Assembly: GCA_007118795.1 (NCBI GenBank)
Contig: SKQX01000073.1
Coordinates: forward strand, 1-15,802
Direction of reading: 5' to 3'
DNA from: Thermoflexales bacterium
GTDB lineage: Bacteria; Chloroflexota; Anaerolineae; B4-G1
DNA length: 15,802 bases
The notes beneath the pieces are model-generated. The model saw only the letters and a program-made list of their open reading frames with translations. It had not been told where the DNA came from and searched no databases. Each line of letters opens with the position of its first letter. Positions within the stretch are counted from its first letter, which is position 1. Below are positions 7,304-14,761 of this stretch, in pieces. The position numbers were made by a program, and so were the translations under genes.

Positions 7304-7576
7304 CAGTAGCCACGACGATCAGTCCTTCGTGGCGCATTCCCTCGACGCTGGCTGCCCTATGCCCCTCCGCACACGGTAGCGGGCGAGGGCCAGGCGTCGA
7401 TTCACTGTCTACCCATGTGATGAAGCCCCCAGAGGGTTGTGCAGCTCTCAGCGTCCTCATTCCTGGTGATGGCACCTTCCCGAGCGGAGCGGCCACGTCT
7501 TGCCCTTGAGGACGGAGGACCGATGGAGCCCGTCAGCTCTTTCAGAGATCAGCCATTATCCCGCTTATGGGCGAGC

Positions 7577-7604
7577 TTGACCCGGGTTCGCGACCCGTTA
7601 CAAT
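7577..7604 (+). promoter_or_regulatory. sigma70-type promoter of the glycosidase gene, with a palindromic spacer
   Basis: -35 TTGACC (7577-7582), 16-bp spacer, -10 TACAAT (7599-7604), nearly the same layout as the rsgA promoter. The spacer holds CGGGT-N5-ACCCG (7583-7597), and GACCCG occurs twice, 13 bp apart (7579 and 7592). A dimeric repressor could sit between the hexamers. Predicted transcription start near 7611. Confidence 0.7.
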
Positions 7605-7613
7605 ATGGACGAT

Positions 7614-8897
7614 ATGGGTGGACGATGGAGACGCCGCTGGTTGCCGATTCTGCTGCTGCTGCTGGTGGTGGTAATCGCTTCTTTCCTGGGCTGCCTCGAC
7701 CCTGCGGACCCCATCCCCCCGGACGACCCGCCTCCCTCACCGTCGCCTCATCGGGTGTACTTGCCTGGGGTCACCGGGGAGAGTCCCTTGGCGGTTCCCT
7801 CGCCGGCCCCAACGGTACCGCCGAAGACACCGACTACGGAAGCGCCCACGCCGCTGCCGCCCCCTGTGCCCAAGCCGAGCTACGGCGTGCAGCTCCACAT
7901 CCCGCCGGAATGGGAGATGGAGCCGACGATCCGCTGGGCCGAGGGACTGGGTGTGGGCTGGGTGAAGGATCAGGTCCAATGGCACACCGTGGAACACGGC
8001 CCGGACCGGTTCGACTGGGAGAACACCGATCGGGTGGTGGAGGGTCTGCACCAGGCCGGGTTCAACATACTGCTGGGCGTCACGCGCGCCCCAGACTGGA
8101 CTCGTGCGGCGGAGTTAGAGGGGGGCCCTCCCGCTGATTATGCGGAGTTTGCCCGCTTCATGGAGCAGTTGGCCGGCCGCTATCGGGGCCGCGTCCAGGC
8201 CTATGAGCTGTGGAATGAGCCGAACCTGGCCCGGGAGTGGCGAGGTGACACCCTGGATCCGGCCCGCTTTGTGGCCCTGGTCGCTGAGGGGGCCGGGGGG
8301 GTGCGGCGGGGCGACCCCGATGCTGTAGTCATCAGCGGTGGGCCCGCGGTCACCGGGATCGACGACGGGGTCACAGCCATCGACGACCGCGTCTTTCTCC
8401 GCGGCATGCTCGAGGCCGGCGTTGTTGAGCACGTCGACGCCATCGGTGCGCATCCCTATGGCTATGCCAATCCCCCCGACGAGAGCGTGCAAGATGATGC
8501 TCATACGGCCACCAGTCACCACGAGCACCCGTCGTTCTTCTTCCTGGACACGCTGGAGGACTACCGGCATTTGCTCCGTGAGTACGGCTCTGAAGGGCTG
8601 GACATCTGGGTCACGGAGTTCGGCTGGCCATCGCCCGAGGGCATAGGTGAGATGGACATGGCCGGGTGGGAGTACGGCAACCAGGTCAGCGAGGCCCAAC
8701 AGGCGGACTACATCGTGCGGGCCTTCGAGATGGGCGATGAACGACCCTGGGTCGGGCCCATGTTCCTCTGGAATCTGAATCTGGCGACCATCTGGGGGCC
8801 GGACAACACCTTTTCGGCGTACAGCCTACTGCGACCCGACGGCTCCTACCGACCAGCCTATATCGCCCTCCGTCTCGCGGAGCCGGGAGCGGACTAG
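7614..8897 (+). CDS. Clan GH-A glycoside hydrolase-like lipoprotein (GH39/GH5/PslG-like)
   Basis: 427 residues. A basic N-terminus and hydrophobic stretch lead to SFLGC (Cys27), a loosely lipobox-like site. A Pro/Thr/Ser-rich linker (about 28-88) follows, typical of surface lipoproteins. The rest is a TIM-barrel glycosidase domain: GVQLH near 91, ELWNEPN with acid/base Glu202 (198-204), AIGAHPYGY near 277, and TEFGWPS with nucleophile Glu335 (334-340). This Glu pair fits retaining clan GH-A enzymes; the nearest subgroup is probably GH39/PslG-like, so the substrate is a polysaccharide not identifiable here. ATG 7614 is chosen over the in-frame ATG 7605, because 7605 directly abuts the -10 hexamer and would lie upstream of the transcription start. 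No Shine-Dalgarno is seen, so the message is probably leaderless. Confidence 0.88.
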   Translation: MGGRWRRRWLPILLLLLVVVIASFLGCLDPADPIPPDDPPPSPSPHRVYLPGVTGESPLAVPSPAPTVPPKTPTTEAPTPLPPPVPKPSYGVQLHIPPEWEMEPTIRWAEGLGVGWVKDQVQWHTVEHGPDRFDWENTDRVVEGLHQAGFNILLGVTRAPDWTRAAELEGGPPADYAEFARFMEQLAGRYRGRVQAYELWNEPNLAREWRGDTLDPARFVALVAEGAGGVRRGDPDAVVISGGPAVTGIDDGVTAIDDRVFLRGMLEAGVVEHVDAIGAHPYGYANPPDESVQDDAHTATSHHEHPSFFFLDTLEDYRHLLREYGSEGLDIWVTEFGWPSPEGIGEMDMAGWEYGNQVSEAQQADYIVRAFEMGDERPWVGPMFLWNLNLATIWGPDNTFSAYSLLRPDGSYRPAYIALRLAEPGAD

Positions 8898-8911
8898 CGG
8901 CCGGCTCCGCG
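8876..8911. terminator. 11-bp stem-loop spanning the glycosidase stop codon (terminator-like)
   Basis: CGCGGAGCCGG (8876-8886) and CCGGCTCCGCG (8901-8911) are perfect complements around a 14-nt loop that contains the TAG stop. It lies between convergent genes. No T-tract follows on either strand, so it is not a classical intrinsic terminator, but it could block 3' decay or stop both transcripts. Confidence 0.45.
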
Positions 8912-8966
8912 GGCTCGCAAACTATTCTGGGGACAAGATCGGTGGGGACTCGACCTTTCTCCGACT

Positions 8967-11207
8967 CTATGGGTCGGCTGTTGGTATAGGAGCTAGCTCC
9001 TGCTCCTCCTCCTCAGCCGGTGGCGTTGTAAGGTCGTTCTCTTCCGCTTCAGGCGCCATATCGGTGACCGGGAGGCCGTAGTAGGCCTCAATGACTTGGC
9101 GCACCAGAGGTGCGGCTACCGTCGACCCTTCCCCGGCGTTCTCTACGATCGCCACCACCGCGATCTCGGGGGCGTCAGCTGGTGCGTAGGCCGCAAACCA
9201 TGAATGGGGTGCCGCTCCCGCCACACCCACCTCCGCCGTGCCCGTCTTACCGGCCACCGGGATGTCCAGGCCGGAGAACGCGTACGTGGCTGTCCCAAGA
9301 TAGGGGACCGACGTCACCCTCAGGAGGCCTGCCTGCAGCGCCTCAAGATTCTCGGCGCTGATCGGCAGGGATCCGATTTCCTCAGGTTCGATCACCCTTT
9401 CCGCTTCCCATTCGTTTCCCGCGATGCGTTCGACGATGTACGGCCGGTAGAGCGTTCCCCCGTTAGCTACGGCGGACATCATCCACGCGACCTGGAGCGG
9501 CGTGATCCGGAGATACCCCTGGCCGATGGCCAGGTGGACGGTATCTCCCGGGTACCACACCTCACCCACGTTGTTCATCTTCCATTCGGGGTCGGGCATC
9601 AAGCCGCTCTCCGTCAGTAATCCCTCCAACCCCAGGGATCTGCCAAGGCCGAACTCGCTGGCGTAACGGGGCAGAATCTCGGGATCCAACTGATGCAGCG
9701 CGAGACCCACGTTGTAGAAGGTTACGTTGCAGGAGCCGGTCAGACCGTCCTGGAGGTTGATCCTCCCATGACCGGCTGGTCTCCAGCAGTACTTCCGTGC
9801 CGCTCGTCCCAGGGCGTCCCAGTACCCGGGGCAGTCGAACTCTGAGGAGATCGGATCCAGTCCGCCAGCCTCCATTCCCGCTGCCATGGTCACGATCTTG
9901 AAGACCGACCCGGTAGGGTAGGTGCCCTGGGTGGCCCGGTTGAACAGCGGTTGCCGCGGATCGGTGAGAATCTGTGACCGCAGCGCATCTCCCGCCGGGC
10001 CTGAGAAGGCGTTGGGATCGAATCCCGGACCGCTAACCAGGGCCCGAACGGCGCCGGTCTTGACATCCAGAACGACAACCGCTCCCTTCCGATCTCCGAG
10101 GAGCTGCTGGACCTCCTCCTGGAAATTGCGATCGAGCGTCGTGTAGACAGCGCGGCCGGGTTGTGGATCCCGGTGGGCTACCTCGGTCACTGGCTCACCG
10201 AGCGCTGTAACCACCGAGAGCGTGGCGCCGTGCTGCCCCGCTACCACTCCTTCGCCCCAGGCTTCCAGTCCAGCCACGCCCACCATCTCGTCGCCCCGGT
10301 AGCCCTGCCTGCGGTATTCGGTCAGCCTCTCGGCCGGTACGGGGGCCACCCAGCCTACGATGTGGCCGACGGCCTCAACGTGAGGGTACGTGCGCCCGCC
10401 CTTCTCCTCCCGATAAACGCCAGCTAGGGAGGCCAGGGCTTCATCCTGCTCCACGCTCACCTCGGCCGGGATGTCGGCGATGGGTATCTTCCACTCTGGA
10501 TTAGCAGATGCATATCGGCCCCGGATGGTCTGCCCAGAAAGGCCGGTGAGGGACGCCAGCCTCTCCAGCACGGAGATCTCATCCTCGATCTGACCCGGGA
10601 TAACCCCCACGGTGACAATCGTCCCCTGCGTGGCCATGCCCAGTCCGTCGCGATCGTAGATGTTCTCCCTCACTGGGATTCTGTAGGTCGTGCGGAAGTA
10701 GTTGTCTGGTGCCAGCTGTGGCCATATCAGTCCGGCGTCCCAATCGATGCGCCAAGCCGAATCGTGCAGGCGCAGCGACATCGTATATTCGCCCGTCAGG
10801 GTTCCGAACAGCGCGGTGTCCAGGGTGATCTCGTACGCGGCGGTCGCTCGCTCGCCCTGGCGGAGCACTGTGTTCAGCTGCGTGGTAGCGGTGATCACCG
10901 ATCCGCTGTCCAGGGCGTTGCGGTATCGGCGCGTGAACTCATCGGCGTCTAACGTCTGCTGACTCTCGGGCGAAAGCAGGGTATACATAGCCCCATAATC
11001 CGCCGATCTCCAGCCGTCCAAGAAAGCCACGGCACTGGCCTCGGGTGGGGGCGGCTTCGGTGTGACCGTCGGCTTCTCGGTGGTAACCGCCGCCAGTTCG
11101 GGGGATGATTGCAGTCCAGGGAGTTGCGCACAGGCCCCGGTCAAGAGGATCAGCGCCATGGCTATGCTCAGCAAACCGTCAATTCCGGTTCGGGACACCG
11201 CTCTCAT
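8967..11207 (-). CDS. Class B penicillin-binding protein with MecA-type N-terminal domain
   Basis: D,D-transpeptidase that cross-links peptidoglycan outside the membrane; 746 residues. Order: short hydrophobic segment (12-25) ending in LTGAC (Cys26, a non-canonical lipobox, or simply an anchor); Pro/Thr linker (about 43-56); NTF2-like MecA-N domain (about 57-165); dimerisation/linker domain (about 170-345); transpeptidase domain (about 350-712) with S434-V-F-K437, S492-C-N494 and K654-T-G-T; then an acidic, Pro/Glu-rich tail. All three active-site motifs are intact. ATG 11207 overlaps the maf stop as TGATG, so translation is coupled; an upstream frame extending to 11327 would sit inside maf and is Arg/Pro-rich. 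The MecA-N domain is widespread in Gram-positive-like lineages and does not by itself imply methicillin resistance. Confidence 0.95.
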   Translation of the reverse strand: MRAVSRTGIDGLLSIAMALILLTGACAQLPGLQSSPELAAVTTEKPTVTPKPPPPEASAVAFLDGWRSADYGAMYTLLSPESQQTLDADEFTRRYRNALDSGSVITATTQLNTVLRQGERATAAYEITLDTALFGTLTGEYTMSLRLHDSAWRIDWDAGLIWPQLAPDNYFRTTYRIPVRENIYDRDGLGMATQGTIVTVGVIPGQIEDEISVLERLASLTGLSGQTIRGRYASANPEWKIPIADIPAEVSVEQDEALASLAGVYREEKGGRTYPHVEAVGHIVGWVAPVPAERLTEYRRQGYRGDEMVGVAGLEAWGEGVVAGQHGATLSVVTALGEPVTEVAHRDPQPGRAVYTTLDRNFQEEVQQLLGDRKGAVVVLDVKTGAVRALVSGPGFDPNAFSGPAGDALRSQILTDPRQPLFNRATQGTYPTGSVFKIVTMAAGMEAGGLDPISSEFDCPGYWDALGRAARKYCWRPAGHGRINLQDGLTGSCNVTFYNVGLALHQLDPEILPRYASEFGLGRSLGLEGLLTESGLMPDPEWKMNNVGEVWYPGDTVHLAIGQGYLRITPLQVAWMMSAVANGGTLYRPYIVERIAGNEWEAERVIEPEEIGSLPISAENLEALQAGLLRVTSVPYLGTATYAFSGLDIPVAGKTGTAEVGVAGAAPHSWFAAYAPADAPEIAVVAIVENAGEGSTVAAPLVRQVIEAYYGLPVTDMAPEAEENDLTTPPAEEEEQELAPIPTADP

Positions 11208-11875
11208 CAGGATCTCACGATCTGCTCGTAGACGCGGCAAGCGAAGCCCGTGTGAGCTTGACAGGCCTTCGGCACGTCGGCGCCTGGTTCCAGCCCCAGC
11301 CGGAGGAGGTGGCGCGCGACGTGGCACAGGGGGAGACCCATCACGTTGGCATAGCAGCCCTCCACTTCGGCAACCGGTCGAAACCCCCTGTGTTGAATGG
11401 CGTAGGAGCCGGCTTTGTCCATAGGATCCCCGCTGGCTACGTAGGCGTCGATCTCTTCGTCGGTGTAAGGGCGCATCGTGAGCCGCGTCGTCACCACATT
11501 TGTGATCGAGCCCCGGGCCACGTCACGCGTGGTGGGGGCACTGTAGACCACGTGAGAGCGTCCGCGCAGGCGCCGCAGCATCGCCCTGGCCTCTGCTGCG
11601 CCCCGGGGCTTCCCCAGCGTCTGCTCCGAAGCCCCGCCGTCGTGGAGGGATACGGTGGTATCGCAGGCCAAGACCAGGGCGGAGGGTCGTCCGTCGACCG
11701 CCACGGCGTGGGCCTTGGCGCGGCTGAGACGGGCCACCAGCTCGCGCGGGGTTTCATTAGCTCGAGGGATCTCTATCACGTCCGGAGTCCTTATCTCAAA
11801 GGGAAGGCCAAGTAACTCCAGGAGTTCGCGGCGGCGCGGCGAACGGGAAGCCAGAATCAAGTGCCGGTTCCTCAT
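11207..11875 (-). CDS. maf: Maf-family nucleoside triphosphate pyrophosphatase
   Basis: Cytoplasmic enzyme that hydrolyses non-canonical or surplus NTPs (dTTP/UTP or m7GTP type) to the monophosphate. 222 residues, slightly longer than the usual 190-200. Motifs: LILASRSPRRRELL (6-19), LACDTTV with the metal/base Asp, LGKPRGAAEA, SAPTTRDV and the conserved DPMDKAGSYAIQ. A C-terminal extension of about 25 residues has two cysteines (ACQAHTGFAC). ATG 11875 fits the family start; the open frame upstream to 11971 would cross the promoter. The start is 10 nt after a TACAAT hexamer and has no Shine-Dalgarno, so the message is probably leaderless. The stop overlaps the PBP start. Confidence 0.95.
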   Translation of the reverse strand: MRNRHLILASRSPRRRELLELLGLPFEIRTPDVIEIPRANETPRELVARLSRAKAHAVAVDGRPSALVLACDTTVSLHDGGASEQTLGKPRGAAEARAMLRRLRGRSHVVYSAPTTRDVARGSITNVVTTRLTMRPYTDEEIDAYVASGDPMDKAGSYAIQHRGFRPVAEVEGCYANVMGLPLCHVARHLLRLGLEPGADVPKACQAHTGFACRVYEQIVRS

Positions 11876-11885
11876 CTCGAGGGGT

Positions 11886-11894
11886 ATTGTAGCA
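11886..11894 (-). promoter_or_regulatory. Extended -10 promoter of maf
   Basis: On the minus strand TGC-TACAAT (11894-11886) is an extended -10 element. No good -35 is found at 16-18 bp. The predicted start of transcription is near 11879, about 4 nt before the ATG at 11875. Confidence 0.5.
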
Positions 11895-11933
11895 TAGAGT
11901 GCCGGGTTGCGGTAGGATGTGGCGCTGTCCAAA

Positions 11934-12695
11934 CTATGCCGCCACTCGGTACCGCGCCCATAGAACTCCATCCGCCTGGACCTGAACCGAGATCAGCTCC
12001 AGCGGCGTGGGCCACTCGTCGTGCCCCAGTTCCGGCGAGTCGAATAGCGATGGTGTCTCGAGTCCCCCGATCAACCGGGGGGTGAAGAGTATGTTCACCT
12101 CATCCACCAGCCCGGTCCGCAGGAGGGCCCCGTTCAGCTTCCCTCCAGCCATCGACATCAGGCACGAGACCTTCAGCCGGGCCCTCAGTTTCTCCATCAC
12201 CCGCGGCAGATCAACCCATCGGTCGCCGGCGATCAGATATGGTATCCTCTTGCTCTGTAGAAACCCCAGGTACTCCGCAGGTACGCCGTGGCTCACCAGG
12301 TGCAGCATATGACTGCCAGATCTCTCGTTCCCCCGATATCCGCTCCTCATCCGCCCCCGACCATCCACCACCATCAGCCATTTCTCGTGATCGGGACTGC
12401 TGACGACTTCATCGGGCAGGAAGTCGTGATACAGGGATTCCGCGTCGCCTTCCCACGCGGGAAGCGGTATGGACTCATCGCCCTCTCTCACAAACGAGCC
12501 ACTTCCCTGCATTTCAGCCTCGGGGCGATGGATCTGGTTGATCCGCAGCGCCACCTGAATCCAGGCATCGCTCCCCCCGTACGGCTCCTCGTTCCTGGGA
12601 TCCTCCATCTCCTCCCACTGCGTCCGATTCGGTCCCAGGGCCGTCCGACCGTCGAGAGATGCCGCTGTCAGCACCACGATGTACGGTCTGTCCAC
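11934..12695 (-). CDS. RibD C-terminal / dihydrofolate reductase-like NADPH oxidoreductase
   Basis: 253 residues. The start RPYIVVLTAASLDGRTA matches the first strand and 'SLDG' turn of the RibD-C/DHFR-like family. The C-terminal half has LMSMAGGKLNGALLRTGLVDEVNILFTPRLIGG, the family's nucleotide-binding glycine turn and 'GLVDE...P..IGG' signature. Stand-alone members reduce pterin-, pyrimidine- or other small substrates with NADPH; the actual substrate is unknown, and the CMP/dCMP-like deaminase half of true RibD is absent. GTG 12695 is preferred, with GAGGAG (12710-12705) 9 nt upstream; a longer form from GTG 12746 would add 17 Trp-rich residues not expected in the family. It lies 111 nt after the flavodoxin gene and 58 nt before maf. 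Confidence 0.88.
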   Translation of the reverse strand: MDRPYIVVLTAASLDGRTALGPNRTQWEEMEDPRNEEPYGGSDAWIQVALRINQIHRPEAEMQGSGSFVREGDESIPLPAWEGDAESLYHDFLPDEVVSSPDHEKWLMVVDGRGRMRSGYRGNERSGSHMLHLVSHGVPAEYLGFLQSKRIPYLIAGDRWVDLPRVMEKLRARLKVSCLMSMAGGKLNGALLRTGLVDEVNILFTPRLIGGLETPSLFDSPELGHDEWPTPLELISVQVQADGVLWARYRVAA

Positions 12696-12806
12696 TGCTC
12701 TTGGCTCCTCAACGCCGTGTTGCCACGCGAGCCACCATCGCTCCACTCGGATCGACTCACCTCGCTTCAGGCGGCCGGCGGGCGTGGGCCGTGGCGTCCA
12801 AAACGC

Positions 12807-13286
12807 CTATTCGGGCTCCGCGATCCTCCTGGCCCAGTTCGTGGCGCGCTCAAGCTCTCCCTGACGCAGCGGCCCTTCCGTCCCTTCCACGATGAACCCT
12901 TCAGGCGGGGCGACCAGATCTCCCCCTTCTTTCTCCAGTCTGCCGGCAATCGGTCCAGCGGCGTACCCAAACAATCTGACCAGGAAGCTCAGTATGCCAG
13001 ATTGCGTCTCCTCCACCGAGAACCTGGTGTCAAAGGCGGCTACCCGAACTCCGTCTAGACCGCCGGCAGGAATCCGTTTTAGGAGCTTCTTTGTCGCTGG
13101 CGTTGGCCGAAAACCCCGTGTTGGGGAACCCACGACGAGGATGTCCACCTCCGTCAGATCCTGAGGTTCCACATCTGTCACTCGGCGCGTCTCCACGTCC
13201 CCCAGTTGGGCGAGACCCCGGCCCATCGCCTGGGCGACCTGCTCCGTGTTGCCGAAGACCGAATCGTAGACGACAAGGGCTTTCAT
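12807..13286 (-). CDS. Flavodoxin-domain protein
   Basis: 159 residues, the length of a single flavodoxin domain. MKALVVYDSVFGNTEQVAQAM carries the FMN phosphate-binding loop S9-V-F-G-N-T14. DILVVGSPTRGF is the second FMN loop, and VAAFDTRF the third strand. Such proteins carry electrons or act as FMN-dependent (protoporphyrinogen- or quinone-type) oxidoreductases in the cytoplasm; which one is not evident. AGGAGG (13300-13295) lies 8 nt upstream of the ATG, the strongest ribosome site in the window. The RibD-like gene follows on the same strand, and the two could be co-transcribed. Confidence 0.92.
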   Translation of the reverse strand: MKALVVYDSVFGNTEQVAQAMGRGLAQLGDVETRRVTDVEPQDLTEVDILVVGSPTRGFRPTPATKKLLKRIPAGGLDGVRVAAFDTRFSVEETQSGILSFLVRLFGYAAGPIAGRLEKEGGDLVAPPEGFIVEGTEGPLRQGELERATNWARRIAEPE

Positions 13287-13308
13287 CGGAGAGACCTCCT
13301 GAGCTCGG

Positions 13309-13337
13309 ATTCTATCGATCGGTATGCTGCCTGTGGC
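13309..13337 (-). promoter_or_regulatory. Possible promoter of the flavodoxin gene
   Basis: TAGAAT (13314-13309) with GCCACA (13337-13332) 17 bp upstream on the minus strand. The -35 matches only half of the consensus. It would give a leader of about 16 nt that still contains the AGGAGG site. Confidence 0.35.
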
Positions 13338-13371
13338 TGGACGCAGCCCGCCAACGCCCCGTTTGCATCCC

Positions 13372-14616
13372 CTACGGATACCCTCTCAGCATAACGGGCA
13401 GGAATACTTGATACCGGGAGTCGACCATCTCAACCAGCGCATCGAACGCCTTGAGGATGTCCCAGACCTCGAAGTTGCAGTGTCCGTGCTGGTCCACAGT
13501 GAAGTGGGTGTGAAGACGGCTGCGACCGGCCTCCCGCGTCAGTCTGGCGTATTCGGCCGCGTGCCAGTAGGGGACTACCTCATCGCCCGTGGTGTGCAAC
13601 GTGACGAGAGGTCCACCGAGATTCCCGCTGGGTTGGTAGAACTGGGTCATCGTGAGCACCACGTCATCGTCGGCCCTGAACCGCTCCACCCCCGCGTTGA
13701 GTGCCTCGTCATCGTGCGAACCAGAGTAGTCTCGATCCCAGTTATCGAAGGGCTGCCCGCCGAGTTTCTCCTTGGCGTCCTCGGTAGCATAGACGTTGTA
13801 CCACAGCAACTGTCTGATACTGGCGGTACTGATATCCTCAATATACTCGAAAGGGGACACGCCGGTAACCTGCAGGAGTTGATCCACCTTGGTCACGTTC
13901 TCCGTTGCCTCGATCTCCCCCTTAATGGTGTCTGTGAACAGTCCGGCCTCCCACTCCTCTACTACCTCTGCCGTGATGGTGAGAGCGCTGCCGGGCACGA
14001 GTCCGGGGAAGAAGTAGTCGAACACGATGCGGAAGTCCCCGAAGTGGTTGATCTGGCCCTGGAAGCTCCCGTAGGGCCCGCACAAGGCCAGACCGCCGTC
14101 ATAGACGTCCGCGTGTTGCTCCATGGATAGCGTCGTGATCAGACCGCCTTCGGAAACGCCCACCAGGTAGATGCGGTTGGGTGTGCCCCACTCCTCGGTG
14201 AAGATGGTGACCACGTCGAGAAGATCGGAGATGGCCGGGAGCACCGCCAGTCCGTTCTCGGAGTAGCTCGTGGTGGCGAATCCGAATCGGAGGGAGGTGA
14301 TGGTTTCCGTGATGGAGAAGCCGTCAAGAACCATCTGCTCCATCGGGATCTCGATTTCCCTATCGGGCGCCATGTAGCCGTGGGCGTAGACCGCTAGATC
14401 GTGGCCCGCTTCCCACCCGGCGGGGCGACAGATCAGAAACTTGGCGCCGCTCTCTTGTTCCCCGTCCCGGCACTCGGTGTTCGCCGCGGGCGCCACCACC
14501 TCTGTCGGTGACGTGTCGGTGAACGGGGGCGTGCCCGCCGCTGCAGACTGGGTCACGGCGACCACGAGCAGCATCGGTGCCACAAGCGCGACGGTCATCC
14601 TCAAGAGCTTCTTCAT
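13372..14616 (-). CDS. Secreted alpha/beta hydrolase with C-terminal aromatic-LP motif
   Basis: 414 residues with a Sec-type signal (MKKLLRM, hydrophobic core to about 25, SAAAG cleavage region). An alpha/beta hydrolase domain follows: AVYAHGY oxyanion region (76-81), nucleophile elbow GVSEGG with Ser155, acid candidate Asp345 in TTGDEVVP, and catalytic His in DQHGHCNF (His379 most likely, His377 alternative). The fold suggests an esterase, lipase or peptidase outside the cell; the substrate is unknown. The last residues, YQVFLPVMLRGYP, resemble the end of the neighbouring DUF4397 protein and may be a sorting or anchoring tag. AAGGA lies 7 nt before the ATG. It shares strand with the upstream DUF4397 gene (145-nt gap containing a strong stem-loop). 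Confidence 0.9.
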   Translation of the reverse strand: MKKLLRMTVALVAPMLLVVAVTQSAAAGTPPFTDTSPTEVVAPAANTECRDGEQESGAKFLICRPAGWEAGHDLAVYAHGYMAPDREIEIPMEQMVLDGFSITETITSLRFGFATTSYSENGLAVLPAISDLLDVVTIFTEEWGTPNRIYLVGVSEGGLITTLSMEQHADVYDGGLALCGPYGSFQGQINHFGDFRIVFDYFFPGLVPGSALTITAEVVEEWEAGLFTDTIKGEIEATENVTKVDQLLQVTGVSPFEYIEDISTASIRQLLWYNVYATEDAKEKLGGQPFDNWDRDYSGSHDDEALNAGVERFRADDDVVLTMTQFYQPSGNLGGPLVTLHTTGDEVVPYWHAAEYARLTREAGRSRLHTHFTVDQHGHCNFEVWDILKAFDALVEMVDSRYQVFLPVMLRGYP

Positions 14617-14702
14617 CTTCGTTTCCTTATGATGTCAATCTGAAGGGCTCGTCTGCTGCACTGGGCCAGCAGCAGCTGGCTCCATCCTCCGTCTGGAGGC
14701 GA

Positions 14703-14755
14703 TCTGTGCAGCCGGCCCACCGCGGTGGCGGCGCCGCGTGCGGCTTGGGCACAGA
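14703..14755 (-). terminator. GC-rich stem-loop downstream of the DUF4397 gene
   Basis: TCTGTGCAGCCG (14703-14714) pairs with CGGCT plus GCACAGA (14741-14745, 14749-14755) with a 3-nt bulge. The loop itself holds two perfect palindromes, CCACCGCGGTGG (14717-14728) and GCGGCGCCGC (14728-14737). It sits 7 nt after the DUF4397 stop on the transcribed strand, as a terminator or 3'-stabiliser would, but lacks a U-tract. Confidence 0.5.
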
Positions 14756-14761
14756 AACCGC

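Larger units (their letters stand above)
7142..7613. other. Divergent intergenic region between rsgA and the glycosidase gene
   Basis: 472 bp holding the two facing promoters at its ends and a nested stem-loop at 7267-7303. The open frame entering from 7439 and running into the glycosidase gene is a shadow in another frame, with no ribosome site. Between about 7304 and 7576 I see no recognisable gene, RNA or repeat. Confidence 0.5.

Noticed and set aside
7439..8137. 232-codon plus-strand frame overlapping the glycosidase start
   Set aside because: No ribosome site and low-complexity Gly/Pro/Ala content; the overlapping frame has intact GH-A catalytic motifs and its own promoter.
13330..13350. 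GGCTG-CGTC-CAGCC hairpin after the hydrolase gene as terminator
   Set aside because: Only five base pairs and no U-tract; too weak to call in this GC content.
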